A stretch of DNA of 64,000 nt from an uncultured Pelagibacteraceae bacterium (GTDB lineage: Bacteria > Pseudomonadota > Alphaproteobacteria > Pelagibacterales > Pelagibacteraceae), in NCBI GenBank assembly GCA_902618975.1, contig CACNCN010000001.1, forward strand, positions 62,001-126,000, written 5' to 3'. Made by a program: the position numbers and the translations under genes. This document shows, piece after piece, positions 1-9,131 of this stretch (position 1 is its first letter; every line of letters starts with the position of its first letter). A model generated the notes under the pieces. It was not told the DNA's origin. It worked only from the letters and a program-made list of their open reading frames with translations, and searched no databases.

Positions 1-2
1 CA

Positions 3-260
3 ACTATATTATTAGAAAAGGTTGTTAAAGAGGTCAAAAAAAATAATTACTTTATAAATAATCTTGATATCAATATAATTACTCAAACTCCAAAAATATC
101 AAATTATAAAAAAAAAATAATTAAATCCATTGCTTCAATTTGTGATATACAATTAAATAAAATAAATATTAAAGGTAAAACAACCGAAAAACTTGGACTA
201 ATTGGTAAAGAAAAAGCTATAGCATGTGAGGTGATTGTCTCTATTTCGCAATATGATTAA
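3..260 (+). CDS. ispF: 2-C-methyl-D-erythritol 2,4-cyclodiphosphate synthase domain, C-terminal part (partial at window edge; may be an IspDF fusion)
   Basis: Frame 3 translation ends ...INIKGKTTEKLGLIGKEKAIACEVIVSISQYD*, with the IspF C-terminal motif 'K.TT.E.LG..G...GI.' and a stop at 258-260. Confidence 0.8.
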   Translation, partial: TILLEKVVKEVKKNNYFINNLDINIITQTPKISNYKKKIIKSIASICDIQLNKINIKGKTTEKLGLIGKEKAIACEVIVSISQYD

Positions 261-747
261 TAATTTTCATTTTTTATTCGTATCATTATTTGGCATTGGA
301 AAAATAAGCAAAATACCTGGTAGTATCGCATCTCTAGCAACTACTATATTTCTTTTTTTTTTATTTCATATATTAAATATCTCACCTAATATTATATTGG
401 TTTGTATTCTAATAATATTTTTTTTTTCGATTTACTCTATAAGCGTATTTATTAAAAATCTAGATGATAAGGATCCTAAAGTAATTGTCATAGATGAATT
501 TATTGGCCAATCAATTCCAATATGTCTTTATGAAATTGCACATGAAACAACTAATGACACTGGTCAAGTGTTAACTTTTTATTTCATAATGTTTATTTTA
601 TTTAGAATATTTGATATCACAAAACCGTATCCTGTAAGCTATTATGATAAAAAATTTAAAAATAGCTTTGGTGTAGTCATGGACGATGTTTGTGCAGGAT
701 TATACGTAGTGGGTATTTTAGTATTGTATATGGTAATAACATCGTGA
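253..747 (+). CDS. pgpA: Phosphatidylglycerophosphatase A
   Basis: PgpA-like protein (GIGKISKIPGSIASL, DEFIGQ, FRIFDITKPYP, DDVCAG). The ATG at 253 overlaps the ispF stop and is preferred over the TTG at 235. Confidence 0.85.
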   Translation: MINNFHFLFVSLFGIGKISKIPGSIASLATTIFLFFLFHILNISPNIILVCILIIFFFSIYSISVFIKNLDDKDPKVIVIDEFIGQSIPICLYEIAHETTNDTGQVLTFYFIMFILFRIFDITKPYPVSYYDKKFKNSFGVVMDDVCAGLYVVGILVLYMVITS

Positions 748-1217
748 AAAATCTTTCAAAAAAAATTGTTAGAATATTGATAAAAAAAAAATTAAAAATT
801 TCTTTTGCAGAATCTTGTACTGGTGGATTACTTTCAAATTCTATTACATCAATTAGTGGCTCCTCTAAAATATTTACTTTAGGATTAGTTACTTATTCAA
901 ATCAAGCTAAGATTGGTATTCTTAACGTTCCAAAAAATATATTAAATCGTCATGGAGCAGTAAGTTTTGAAACTTGCCTTGCTATGGTAAAAAATCTTAG
1001 TAAAATAAGTAAAACCAATATATGTGTATCAGTTACAGGTATTGCTGGCCCCAAAGGGGGGACAAAAGAAAAACCAGTAGGTTTAGTTTATATAGGTATC
1101 AAAAAAGGTAGTAAAATCCTTGTTAAAAAACATCTATTTAAAAACAAGAAAAGAAACTTAATACAAAAAGCAACGGTTATTCAAGCATTAAAGTTAATTT
1201 TAAGTATTACTAAATAA
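744..1217 (+). CDS. CinA C-terminal domain protein / nicotinamide-nucleotide amidase
   Basis: ISFAESCTGGLLSNSITSISGSSKIF and VSVTGIAGPKGGTKEKPVGLVYIG motifs. Likely GTG start at 744 overlapping the pgpA TGA. Confidence 0.85.
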   Translation: MKNLSKKIVRILIKKKLKISFAESCTGGLLSNSITSISGSSKIFTLGLVTYSNQAKIGILNVPKNILNRHGAVSFETCLAMVKNLSKISKTNICVSVTGIAGPKGGTKEKPVGLVYIGIKKGSKILVKKHLFKNKKRNLIQKATVIQALKLILSITK

Positions 1218-1649
1218 ATCCTCTGCTCTTTTTTGAAAAGCATCTGCTATTTTATTAAGTCCATATTGAAATGATTTAGTCATTAATATATTTAAGAATT
1301 TATTTTTTAATTCAAAGTCAACCTCAAATGATACTTCAGTAGCATTTTCTTTTTGATTAAAGCTCCATTTGTTTTCCAAATACTTTAAGGGTCCGTCTAT
1401 ATTGGTGACATTTATAATATCATTTTTTTTGTTATATCTAACGTCGCTTTTATAGGTATCTTGAAAAATTCCTTTTCCAATTGTCAAATCTGCAATAATA
1501 AATATTATATCTCCTTTCTCATAGCGTTCGTAAACTTTTGAATTTATACAATAAGGAATAAAAGTTGGATATTTATCTATATCTAAAACTAAACTTATTA
1601 AATTTTCTTTTTCTGTTTCAATTATTCTTCTGACTGAAGCTTGGGGCAT
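1200..1649 (-). CDS. RatA/COQ10-family START-like protein (coenzyme Q-binding)
   Basis: [15 protein letters not shown] and [24 protein letters not shown] pattern; located next to lipA as in other alphaproteobacteria. Confidence 0.8.
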   Translation of the reverse strand: MPQASVRRIIETEKENLISLVLDIDKYPTFIPYCINSKVYERYEKGDIIFIIADLTIGKGIFQDTYKSDVRYNKKNDIINVTNIDGPLKYLENKWSFNQKENATEVSFEVDFELKNKFLNILMTKSFQYGLNKIADAFQKRAEDLFSNT

Positions 1650-2574
1650 TTAAGATTAATCTTTGTTCTTTTAATTTTTTAAAATCTTCATCAGCATGAT
1701 AAGAAGACCTTGTTAATGGTGTAGATGAAACTAATAAAAAACCCTTAGATTTAGCTATGTCTCCTAATTCTTTAAATTCATTTGGATGATAGTACTTATC
1801 AAGTGGATGATGCTTAGGGGATGGTTGCAAATATTGACCAATTGTCAAAAAATCTACTTTCGCAGAAATTAAATCATCCATGACTTGAATAATTTCATCT
1901 TTTTTTTCACCCAAACCAACCATTATTCCTGATTTAGTGAAAATATTTTTATTAATTTCTTTTGATTTTTTTAAAAGTTCCAAAGAAGCAAAGTATCTTG
2001 CCCCAGGTCTTACTCTTCTATAAAGACTTGGAACAGTTTCAATATTATGATTAAAAACATCAGGATTTGCATCAACTACTCTTTTATATGCATCACCTTT
2101 TCTTAAAAAATCGGGTGTTAACACTTCAATAGATGTATCAGGATTTAAATTTCTCGTAGAAATTATTACATCATGAAAATGATTTGAACCACCATCTGGT
2201 AGATCATCTCTATCAACTGAAGTTATAACAACGTGCTTAAGACCCAATTTTTTTACAGCATTAGAAATTTTATATGGTTCAAATGGATCTAATGCTTTTG
2301 GTTTACCAGTTATGACATCGCAAAATGCACATGCTCTAGTGCAGGTGTCACCCATTATCATAAATGTTGCATGCCTTTTACTCCAACATTCAGTTATATT
2401 TGGACAATTGGCCTCCTCACAGACTGTAACAAGCTTTCTTTTATTAACTAAACTTTTTGTCGTAAAAAATTCTTTGCTGTTTACTATTTTAGATTTAATC
2501 CATTCAGGCTTTCTTTTAATTGGATTATTAGGATTATTAATTTTTTCTGGATGTCTATTTTTCATTTTTTTCAA
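1618..2574 (-). CDS. lipA: Lipoyl synthase
   Basis: [13 protein letters not shown] and radical-SAM [11 protein letters not shown] motifs. Confidence 0.97.
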   Translation of the reverse strand: MKKMKNRHPEKINNPNNPIKRKPEWIKSKIVNSKEFFTTKSLVNKRKLVTVCEEANCPNITECWSKRHATFMIMGDTCTRACAFCDVITGKPKALDPFEPYKISNAVKKLGLKHVVITSVDRDDLPDGGSNHFHDVIISTRNLNPDTSIEVLTPDFLRKGDAYKRVVDANPDVFNHNIETVPSLYRRVRPGARYFASLELLKKSKEINKNIFTKSGIMVGLGEKKDEIIQVMDDLISAKVDFLTIGQYLQPSPKHHPLDKYYHPNEFKELGDIAKSKGFLLVSSTPLTRSSYHADEDFKKLKEQRLILNAPSFSQKNN

Positions 2575-2860
2575 TCATATAGATCTTCTCTCCACTTTTT
2601 CCAAAGATAAATTTGTCTCGTATCAAAATTTCAATAAAATCAAGATCTAATTTTTCATTTAAAAGTGAATTTTTGTGTTCTAAATTCATGTTTTTATTCA
2701 ATATTTTTTTTTCTTTAATAACAAGATTATCTAACTCTAGCCTCTTTTCATAATAAGACAATAAGCCACGATCTCCATCAAGAATATTAAATAAAAAATA
2801 TAAGATTAAAAGTGAAGAAATTAATAAAGAATAATTTTTTTTTATTTTATTTAGAATCAC
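2555..2860 (-). CDS. ftsB: Septum formation initiator family protein (FtsB/DivIC-like)
   Basis: Single TM helix plus coiled coil, followed by a [15 protein letters not shown] motif; downstream of eno. Confidence 0.75.
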   Translation of the reverse strand: MILNKIKKNYSLLISSLLILYFLFNILDGDRGLLSYYEKRLELDNLVIKEKKILNKNMNLEHKNSLLNEKLDLDFIEILIRDKFIFGKSGEKIYMIEKNEK

Positions 2861-4116
2861 TTTAAGTTATTCATATTTAATTTTTTATTTAAAGTCTCTT
2901 CAATTCTTAATAACTGGTTATATTTTGCAACTCTTTCTGATCTAGAAAGTGATCCTGTCTTTATTTGATTAGAATTTGTACCTACTGCTAGATCTGCAAT
3001 AAATGTGTCTTCGCTCTCACCAGATCTATGTGAAATTATTGTATTAAAACCAATAGTTTGCGCAAATTTAATAACCTCTAAAGTTTCAGTAACTGTCCCA
3101 ATCTGATTTAATTTAATCAATATTGAGTTAGATGATTGATTAAGAAAACCGATTTTTAATCTTTCTAGATTTGTAACATACAAATCATCACCTACAATCT
3201 GTGTTCCATATTTGTTATGTTTCATAAACTTATTCCAAGCTTTCCAATCGTTTTCCGCAAAGGGATCCTCAATAGATTTAATTTTATATTTATTGATTAA
3301 TTGATTAAATTTTTTTATCGTATTTTCTACGGAAATATATTTTTTTGAATGTATACAGTATTTATTATTTTTATATAACTCATTAGCTGCAACATCTAAA
3401 CAAATTGAAATGTCTTTCCCGTTTTTGAAGCCAGAAACTTTTATTGATTTAGTTATAAGCCTTAAAGCAGTTTCATTATCAGATATCATTGGCGCAAAGC
3501 CACCCTCATCACCGACAGACGTGGAATGACCCATATTTTTAATTATCTTTCTTAAATTGTTAATAACTAAAAAACATATTCTTAAAGCTTCAGTAAATGA
3601 TTTTGCTTTATCAGGTCTAATCATAAATTCTTGTATTTGTAGACCATTATTTGCATGGGCACCTCCATTTATAATATTCATAAGTGGATATGGTAACTTA
3701 AAATTTTTTTTTACAAAAAATGTCTTATATAATTCTACTTTTTTAATTTTAGCCGATAATTTTTTATTAGCCATAGATATTGCAAGAATAGTGTTGGCAC
3801 CAAGTTTTTTTTTCTGTTTGGTACCATCTAATCTTATTAAAATATTATCTACTTTTTCCTGATCATGAACATTTATGTTTTTTAATTTTTTAGCAATAAC
3901 TTGATTTATAATTTTCACAGAATTAAAAACACTTTTACCTAGATATCTTGAGTTATTTGTGTCTCTTTTTTCAAAAGCTTCGTATGAACCAGTTGAAGCT
4001 CCAGATGGTGATATTGCGCTCGCAACAAAATTTTTAGAAGAGATCTCAACCTCAATTGTTGGATTTCCTCTGCTATCAAAAACTTGTCGTCCAATAATTT
4101 TTTCAATTTTTGACAT
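2857..4116 (-). CDS. eno: Enolase
   Basis: GRQVFDSRGNPTIEVE, GDEGGFAP, SHRSGESEDTFIADLAVG motifs. Confidence 0.98.
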   Translation of the reverse strand: MSKIEKIIGRQVFDSRGNPTIEVEISSKNFVASAISPSGASTGSYEAFEKRDTNNSRYLGKSVFNSVKIINQVIAKKLKNINVHDQEKVDNILIRLDGTKQKKKLGANTILAISMANKKLSAKIKKVELYKTFFVKKNFKLPYPLMNIINGGAHANNGLQIQEFMIRPDKAKSFTEALRICFLVINNLRKIIKNMGHSTSVGDEGGFAPMISDNETALRLITKSIKVSGFKNGKDISICLDVAANELYKNNKYCIHSKKYISVENTIKKFNQLINKYKIKSIEDPFAENDWKAWNKFMKHNKYGTQIVGDDLYVTNLERLKIGFLNQSSNSILIKLNQIGTVTETLEVIKFAQTIGFNTIISHRSGESEDTFIADLAVGTNSNQIKTGSLSRSERVAKYNQLLRIEETLNKKLNMNNLK

Positions 4117-4943
4117 TAGTATTTTTTTACAATTTTATCTATTTGTATAATTTTTTTTAATAATACCTCCAATTTGTTTATCGGAAGCATATTTGGTCCA
4201 TCAGATGGAGCATTATCTGGATCCTGGTGCGTTTCTATAAAAATAGCTGCGACTCCAACTGCTACTGCTGCCCTAGACAGATGTTCAATGAACTCCCTTT
4301 GTCCACCACTTTTATCGCCTTTGCCACCAGGTTCTTGTACTGAGTGTGTAGCATCAAATACAACAGGATATCCATTTTTAGACATTATAACTAATGATCT
4401 CATATCAGATACCAGAGTATTGTAACCGAAGCTTGCACCTCTTTCTGTAACTAATATATTTTTATTTCCATTGTCAGATATTTTTTTTGTAACATTTATC
4501 ATGTCCCATGGAGCTAAAAATTGACCTTTTTTAATATTTATAATTTTATTTGTTTTAGCTGCAGCAATAAGAAGATCTGTTTGTCTGCATAAAAATGCTG
4601 GAATTTGAATTATATCTACAAAATTTGAAATTATTTTACACTGTTCAACAGTGTGTACATCTGTAAGGATTGGTACATTGAATTTTTTTTTAATTTTCTG
4701 GAAAATTTTTAAAGATTTTTCTAAACCAATACCCCTCTTGCTTTTCAGGCTTGTTCTATTAGCTTTATCGAAAGAAGTTTTATAAATGAAATTTATTTTT
4801 AATTTTGAGGTTATTTTCTTAATTTTTCTTACCATTTCGATTGCATGCTGTTCGCTTTCTAGCTGACATGGTCCAGCTATTAAAGTAAGGGGTTTTTTGT
4901 TAGAAATTAATAAATTCTTACATTTAATTGTATTGTTTTTCAT
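4116..4943 (-). CDS. kdsA: 3-deoxy-8-phosphooctulonate synthase
   Basis: IAGPCQLES, FKTSFDKANRTS-like, DATHSVQEPGG motifs. Confidence 0.96.
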   Translation of the reverse strand: MKNNTIKCKNLLISNKKPLTLIAGPCQLESEQHAIEMVRKIKKITSKLKINFIYKTSFDKANRTSLKSKRGIGLEKSLKIFQKIKKKFNVPILTDVHTVEQCKIISNFVDIIQIPAFLCRQTDLLIAAAKTNKIINIKKGQFLAPWDMINVTKKISDNGNKNILVTERGASFGYNTLVSDMRSLVIMSKNGYPVVFDATHSVQEPGGKGDKSGGQREFIEHLSRAAVAVGVAAIFIETHQDPDNAPSDGPNMLPINKLEVLLKKIIQIDKIVKKY

Positions 4944-6556
4944 TATTTATATTTTGAAGCTTTAATGAAAGATGAAAAAAGAGGATGTGGAAATAAAGGT
5001 CTAGATTTAAATTCAGGGTGAAATTGTACTCCGATAAACCATTTATGTTTTTTTAATTCAATTATTTCAGGTAGTTTTTTATCTGGGGACAGTCCAGAAA
5101 ATATCATTCCTTTATTTTCAAATTTACTCATTAAGCTTATGTTTACCTCGTATCTATGTCTGTGTCTTTCACTAATAACTGATGATTTATAAATATTTTT
5201 TATAATAGAATTATGTCTTAAATTTGCAGCATAAGACCCTAATCTCATTGTTCCACCCAATTCATCTCTAGTGCCTTTTAACAATTTACCGTCTTTTATC
5301 CATTCATTCATCAGACCTATTACTGGAAAACACTTTTTATTAAATTCAGTTGAGCCAGCATTCTTAATTTTAAGCACATTTCTGGCAAATTCAATAACTG
5401 CCATTTGCATGCCAAAACAAATTCCTAAAAAGGGTATGTTGTTCAATCTAGCAAATTTAATAGCAGAAATTTTCCCTTCGGTACCTCTTTTTCCAAATCC
5501 GCCAGGTATGAGAACTCCTGATATATTTTTCAATTCTTTTCGTGTATTTTCAATTTTAAGTTCATCGGATTCTATTCTTATTAAATTAACTTTTACGTTA
5601 TTATTTATTCCACCATGTGTTAAGGCTTCATCTAATGATTTATAAGCGTCTTTTAAATTCACGTATTTACCAATTATTGCAATATCGATTGAATTTTTTT
5701 TTGTTGAAATTATTTTTGTTATTTTTTTCCAAGGATTTAGATTAACTTTTTTTCTTGGTAATAAATTGAAAAATTTTAAAACTTGTTTATCTAACTTTTC
5801 TCTATAAAAACTTATAGGTGCCTCATAAATTGTTTTTACATCAACAGTTTCTATTACATTATCAATTGATACATTGCAGAATTGAGAGATCTTTCTTCTT
5901 TGTGAAATTTCAATACTTCTTTCACATCTACAAATAATTATATTTGGCTGTATACCAATACTTCGTAATTCTTTAACAGAATGTTGTGTGGGTTTGGTCT
6001 TTATTTCATCTGATGATTTTAAGTAGGGAACCAATGTTAAATGTACAAATAAACTTTTCTTAAAACCCTCTTCGTTTGAAAATTGCCTTATAGCCTCCAG
6101 AAATGGTAAGCTTTCAATGTCTCCAACAGTTCCTCCAATTTCGCAAATTACAAAATCTTCTTTCTTGATATCATTTTTAATAAATTCTTTTATTCTGTTT
6201 GTGATATGTGGAATTACTTGAACAGTTTTTCCTTCATATAATCCCTTACGTTCTTTTTTAATTACATCACTATAAATTTTTCCTGTAGTGATGTTATCTG
6301 TCTTTTTGCAAGAAACGTTAGTGAATCTTTCATAATGACCTAAATCTAAATCTGTTTCAGCACCATCTTCCGTAACAAAAACTTCTCCATGTTGAAAGGG
6401 ACTCATTGTTCCCGGGTCTACGTTCAGATATGGATCCATTTTTCTAAGTCTAACTTTGTAACCTTGAGATTTTAAGAGGTAAGCTAAAGATGCAGATGAC
6501 AAACCTTTTCCTAGTGATGAAACCACGCCGCCTGTAACGAATATATATCGCGCCAT
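4943..6556 (-). CDS. pyrG: CTP synthase
   Basis: ARYIFVTGGVVSSLGKGLSSASLA and a glutaminase domain with GICFGMQ. Confidence 0.98.
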   Translation of the reverse strand: MARYIFVTGGVVSSLGKGLSSASLAYLLKSQGYKVRLRKMDPYLNVDPGTMSPFQHGEVFVTEDGAETDLDLGHYERFTNVSCKKTDNITTGKIYSDVIKKERKGLYEGKTVQVIPHITNRIKEFIKNDIKKEDFVICEIGGTVGDIESLPFLEAIRQFSNEEGFKKSLFVHLTLVPYLKSSDEIKTKPTQHSVKELRSIGIQPNIIICRCERSIEISQRRKISQFCNVSIDNVIETVDVKTIYEAPISFYREKLDKQVLKFFNLLPRKKVNLNPWKKITKIISTKKNSIDIAIIGKYVNLKDAYKSLDEALTHGGINNNVKVNLIRIESDELKIENTRKELKNISGVLIPGGFGKRGTEGKISAIKFARLNNIPFLGICFGMQMAVIEFARNVLKIKNAGSTEFNKKCFPVIGLMNEWIKDGKLLKGTRDELGGTMRLGSYAANLRHNSIIKNIYKSSVISERHRHRYEVNISLMSKFENKGMIFSGLSPDKKLPEIIELKKHKWFIGVQFHPEFKSRPLFPHPLFSSFIKASKYK

Positions 6557-6602
6557 GGAATTATCTTATAGACCCTAACTATAGAAATTGAAAGAGAAAA
6601 TT

Positions 6603-6896
6603 TTACTCGGGTAATTTAGGTGTTTCGTCTGAATTTTCCTCTACCGTATCCAAAATAGACTTGGTTGGACTTATTTCATCACGAGATAGAATCGTTAATG
6701 TTAAGCTACATATTATGAATAAAGTTGCTACAATTGCAGTAGCTTTTGTCATAAAGTTACCCGCTGATCTTGCAAACATAAAACTATCCTGGGAAACGCC
6801 AATACCAAGTGCACCTCCCTCTGATTTTTGTAAAAGAACCAGTATAACTAAAATAATTGCTAAAATAATATTAATAATAAGTAATATGTTTTCCAT
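6603..6896 (-). CDS. secG: Preprotein translocase subunit SecG
   Basis: LVLLQKSEGGALGIG and two TM segments; located between tpiA and pyrG. Confidence 0.9.
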   Translation of the reverse strand: MENILLIINIILAIILVILVLLQKSEGGALGIGVSQDSFMFARSAGNFMTKATAIVATLFIICSLTLTILSRDEISPTKSILDTVEENSDETPKLPE

Positions 6897-6902
6897 AAAT
6901 AT

Positions 6903-7655
6903 TTAAATAATAGTTTTTTTAACTATATCAATAAATTTATTCTGATTAAGGGAAGCACCTCCAATTAAGAAACCATCAACATTTTTAATTTTTTTTAAAT
7001 TATTGATATTTTTGCTATTTACAGACCCCCCATAAATAACCTTGGGAGTATTGAATTTAAATTTTTTTCTCAAAATTGTCTTTATAAAATCTATTTTTTG
7101 AAAAATTTCATAATTTTTAGGCATAAGCCCAGTTCCAATTGACCAAACAGGTTCATATGCAATTATGATATCGTTATATTTTTTTATATTTTTTAATCCA
7201 TGAATAATTTGATTTTTAATTACTTGATATGTTTTTTTTTGTTTTTTTTCTTTATAACTTTCACCTATACAAAAAATTATTTTTAACTTTTCATTAATTG
7301 AACTTTTTATTTTTTTGTTAATAATATTATTGTTATCACCTATCGTTCTTTTTTCTGAGTGTCCTAAAATTATATACCTAGCTCCAGTCAATTTTATCAT
7401 TTTAGTGCTTACATTTCCAGTATAGGGACCAAAACCACTTTCATAAAAACAATCCTGAGCACCCACATCAATATTTCCCCTTTTGGAAATCTTTACAAAT
7501 TGTTCTAATAAAGTGAAGGGAGGACAGTAAATAATGCCTGCTTTTTTAAATTTTTTTTTTTTACTTAAATTTATCACCTTATTTAATCGATTTATTAAGG
7601 AAGAATAAGCATTCATTTTCCAATTAGCTATGAAATATATTTTATTATTTGTCAT
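6903..7655 (-). CDS. tpiA: Triosephosphate isomerase
   Basis: NWKMN, LGHSEKR, AYEPVWSIGTG, GGSVNSKN motifs. Confidence 0.97.
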   Translation of the reverse strand: MTNNKIYFIANWKMNAYSSLINRLNKVINLSKKKKFKKAGIIYCPPFTLLEQFVKISKRGNIDVGAQDCFYESGFGPYTGNVSTKMIKLTGARYIILGHSEKRTIGDNNNIINKKIKSSINEKLKIIFCIGESYKEKKQKKTYQVIKNQIIHGLKNIKKYNDIIIAYEPVWSIGTGLMPKNYEIFQKIDFIKTILRKKFKFNTPKVIYGGSVNSKNINNLKKIKNVDGFLIGGASLNQNKFIDIVKKTII

Positions 7656-7669
7656 TATCAGTAATTTAA

Positions 7670-7698
7670 TTTATAGCTTTGTTTTTTATAATCAACAA
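7670..7698 (-). promoter_or_regulatory. Candidate sigma70-type promoter for tpiA: TTGTTG (7698-7693), 17-nt spacer, TATAAA (7675-7670)
   Basis: Direct motif match at consensus spacing, just upstream of the tpiA start at 7655. Confidence 0.5.
7687..7692 (+). promoter_or_regulatory. Candidate -10 element TATAAT for the ppiD-like/trpEG run
   Basis: Exact TATAAT 19 nt upstream of the ATG at 7712; no good -35. Confidence 0.35.
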
Positions 7699-7711
7699 TT
7701 AACATTTTTTT

Positions 7712-9130
7712 ATGCTAGGTAAATTAAGAAATTTTTCAAAAAGTAAATTAGCTGGTGTTTTAGTTGTAATAATTATAATTCCTTTTGTTTTTTGGGGTAT
7801 GGGGAGTGTTTTCAGCGGAGGTAATAAAAATAATCTTGCTATAATTAATGGAGAAAATATATCGTCTCAAGATTTTATAGATTATGTTAATAATTCTAAT
7901 ATTGATATTAAAACTTTAAAAGATAATATTGAAAACAATGTTTTAGAAGAATTATTATCACAATTAATTTCTTATAAATTGTTATCCTTAGAAACAAAAA
8001 GAATTGGTTTATCACTTTCAGATAAAGGACTGTTTGAACACATAGTAAAAGACGTAAAATTTTCTGACGACACTGGAGAATTTTCAAGATTAAAATACGA
8101 AAAGTTTTTGTTAGAAAATAATATAAATGCTGTTAATTTCGAAAAAAGGCTTAAACAAAATATTACACAAAGAAATTTATTTCAATATGTTAGTGGTGGT
8201 ATTGTAAGTCCAAATTTCTTGGTAAAAAATTTATTTTTAGAAAATACTAGACAAATTAATATTGAATTTATTAATTTAGAAGAAAATTATAAAAAAGAAT
8301 TTTCAGACAGCAGTATAAGTGAATATATAAATAATAATAAAGATGAACTAAAAAAAGATTTTATTGATGTTAGTTATGTAAAATTTACTCCAAAAGATAT
8401 AACTAATAAAAATGAATTTGATAAAAATTTTTTTGAAGAATTAGATAAAATAGAAAATGAACTAACTAATGGTACAGGTACCATAGAAATTGCACAAAAA
8501 TTTGATTTAGAGGTGAAAACAAAAAAAAATTATTTTTATATAGACAAGGATGAATTGTTTTTAAAAGAAATCTATAATGAGAGAAAAAATTTTAAGTCAA
8601 ATATTTTAGACAAAGAGGATTATTACATTATTTATGAAATTACTAATTTATCAAATAAAATACCAGAAATTAAGAATGAAGATTTTTTTAATGAGGTTGT
8701 AAACAAACTAAGAAATAAAAATAAGTTTGAATATAACAAAAATATTTTAAAAAAAATTGAAAATAATAAATTTAATAATGACGATTTCAATAATATAGCA
8801 AAAAGACCAGATGCTATAAAAAAAATGGTTATTAATTCAATTAATGATAATTCGTTTTTTGATATAGACTCTCTTAAGTTGCTTTATTCCGTACCTCAAA
8901 ACGATTTTTTACTAATAGTAGACAACAAAAAAAATGTCTATTTAACAAAAGTAAAAAGTTTTAATTTTAAAGATTTTTTAGAGAAAAACGAAAATTACAA
9001 CAAATTCTTTTTGCAATCTAATTATGATATTAAAAACTATATATCTTCAACTTACGACAGTTTATTAAATAATAAATATGAAATTACAGTGAATCAAAAC
9101 ACATTAGACAGATTAAAGAATTTTTTTTAA
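7712..9130 (+). CDS. SurA_N/PpiD-like membrane-anchored periplasmic folding protein; no recognisable parvulin domain
   Basis: N-terminal TM helix (LAGVLVVIIIIPFVFWGMGSVF) and ISSQDFIDYVNN/IS.KLLSLETKRIGLSLSD typical of a PpiD N-terminus. Confidence 0.7.
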   Translation: MLGKLRNFSKSKLAGVLVVIIIIPFVFWGMGSVFSGGNKNNLAIINGENISSQDFIDYVNNSNIDIKTLKDNIENNVLEELLSQLISYKLLSLETKRIGLSLSDKGLFEHIVKDVKFSDDTGEFSRLKYEKFLLENNINAVNFEKRLKQNITQRNLFQYVSGGIVSPNFLVKNLFLENTRQINIEFINLEENYKKEFSDSSISEYINNNKDELKKDFIDVSYVKFTPKDITNKNEFDKNFFEELDKIENELTNGTGTIEIAQKFDLEVKTKKNYFYIDKDELFLKEIYNERKNFKSNILDKEDYYIIYEITNLSNKIPEIKNEDFFNEVVNKLRNKNKFEYNKNILKKIENNKFNNDDFNNIAKRPDAIKKMVINSINDNSFFDIDSLKLLYSVPQNDFLLIVDNKKNVYLTKVKSFNFKDFLEKNENYNKFFLQSNYDIKNYISSTYDSLLNNKYEITVNQNTLDRLKNFF

Positions 9131-9131
9131 A

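Noticed and set aside
2312-2650. Plus-strand 112-aa ORF opposite lipA/ftsB, and similar antisense ORFs (e.g. 3557-3862, 23021-23311, 52413-52796)
   Set aside because: Antisense to well-supported conserved genes; hydrophobic translations expected from AT-rich complements
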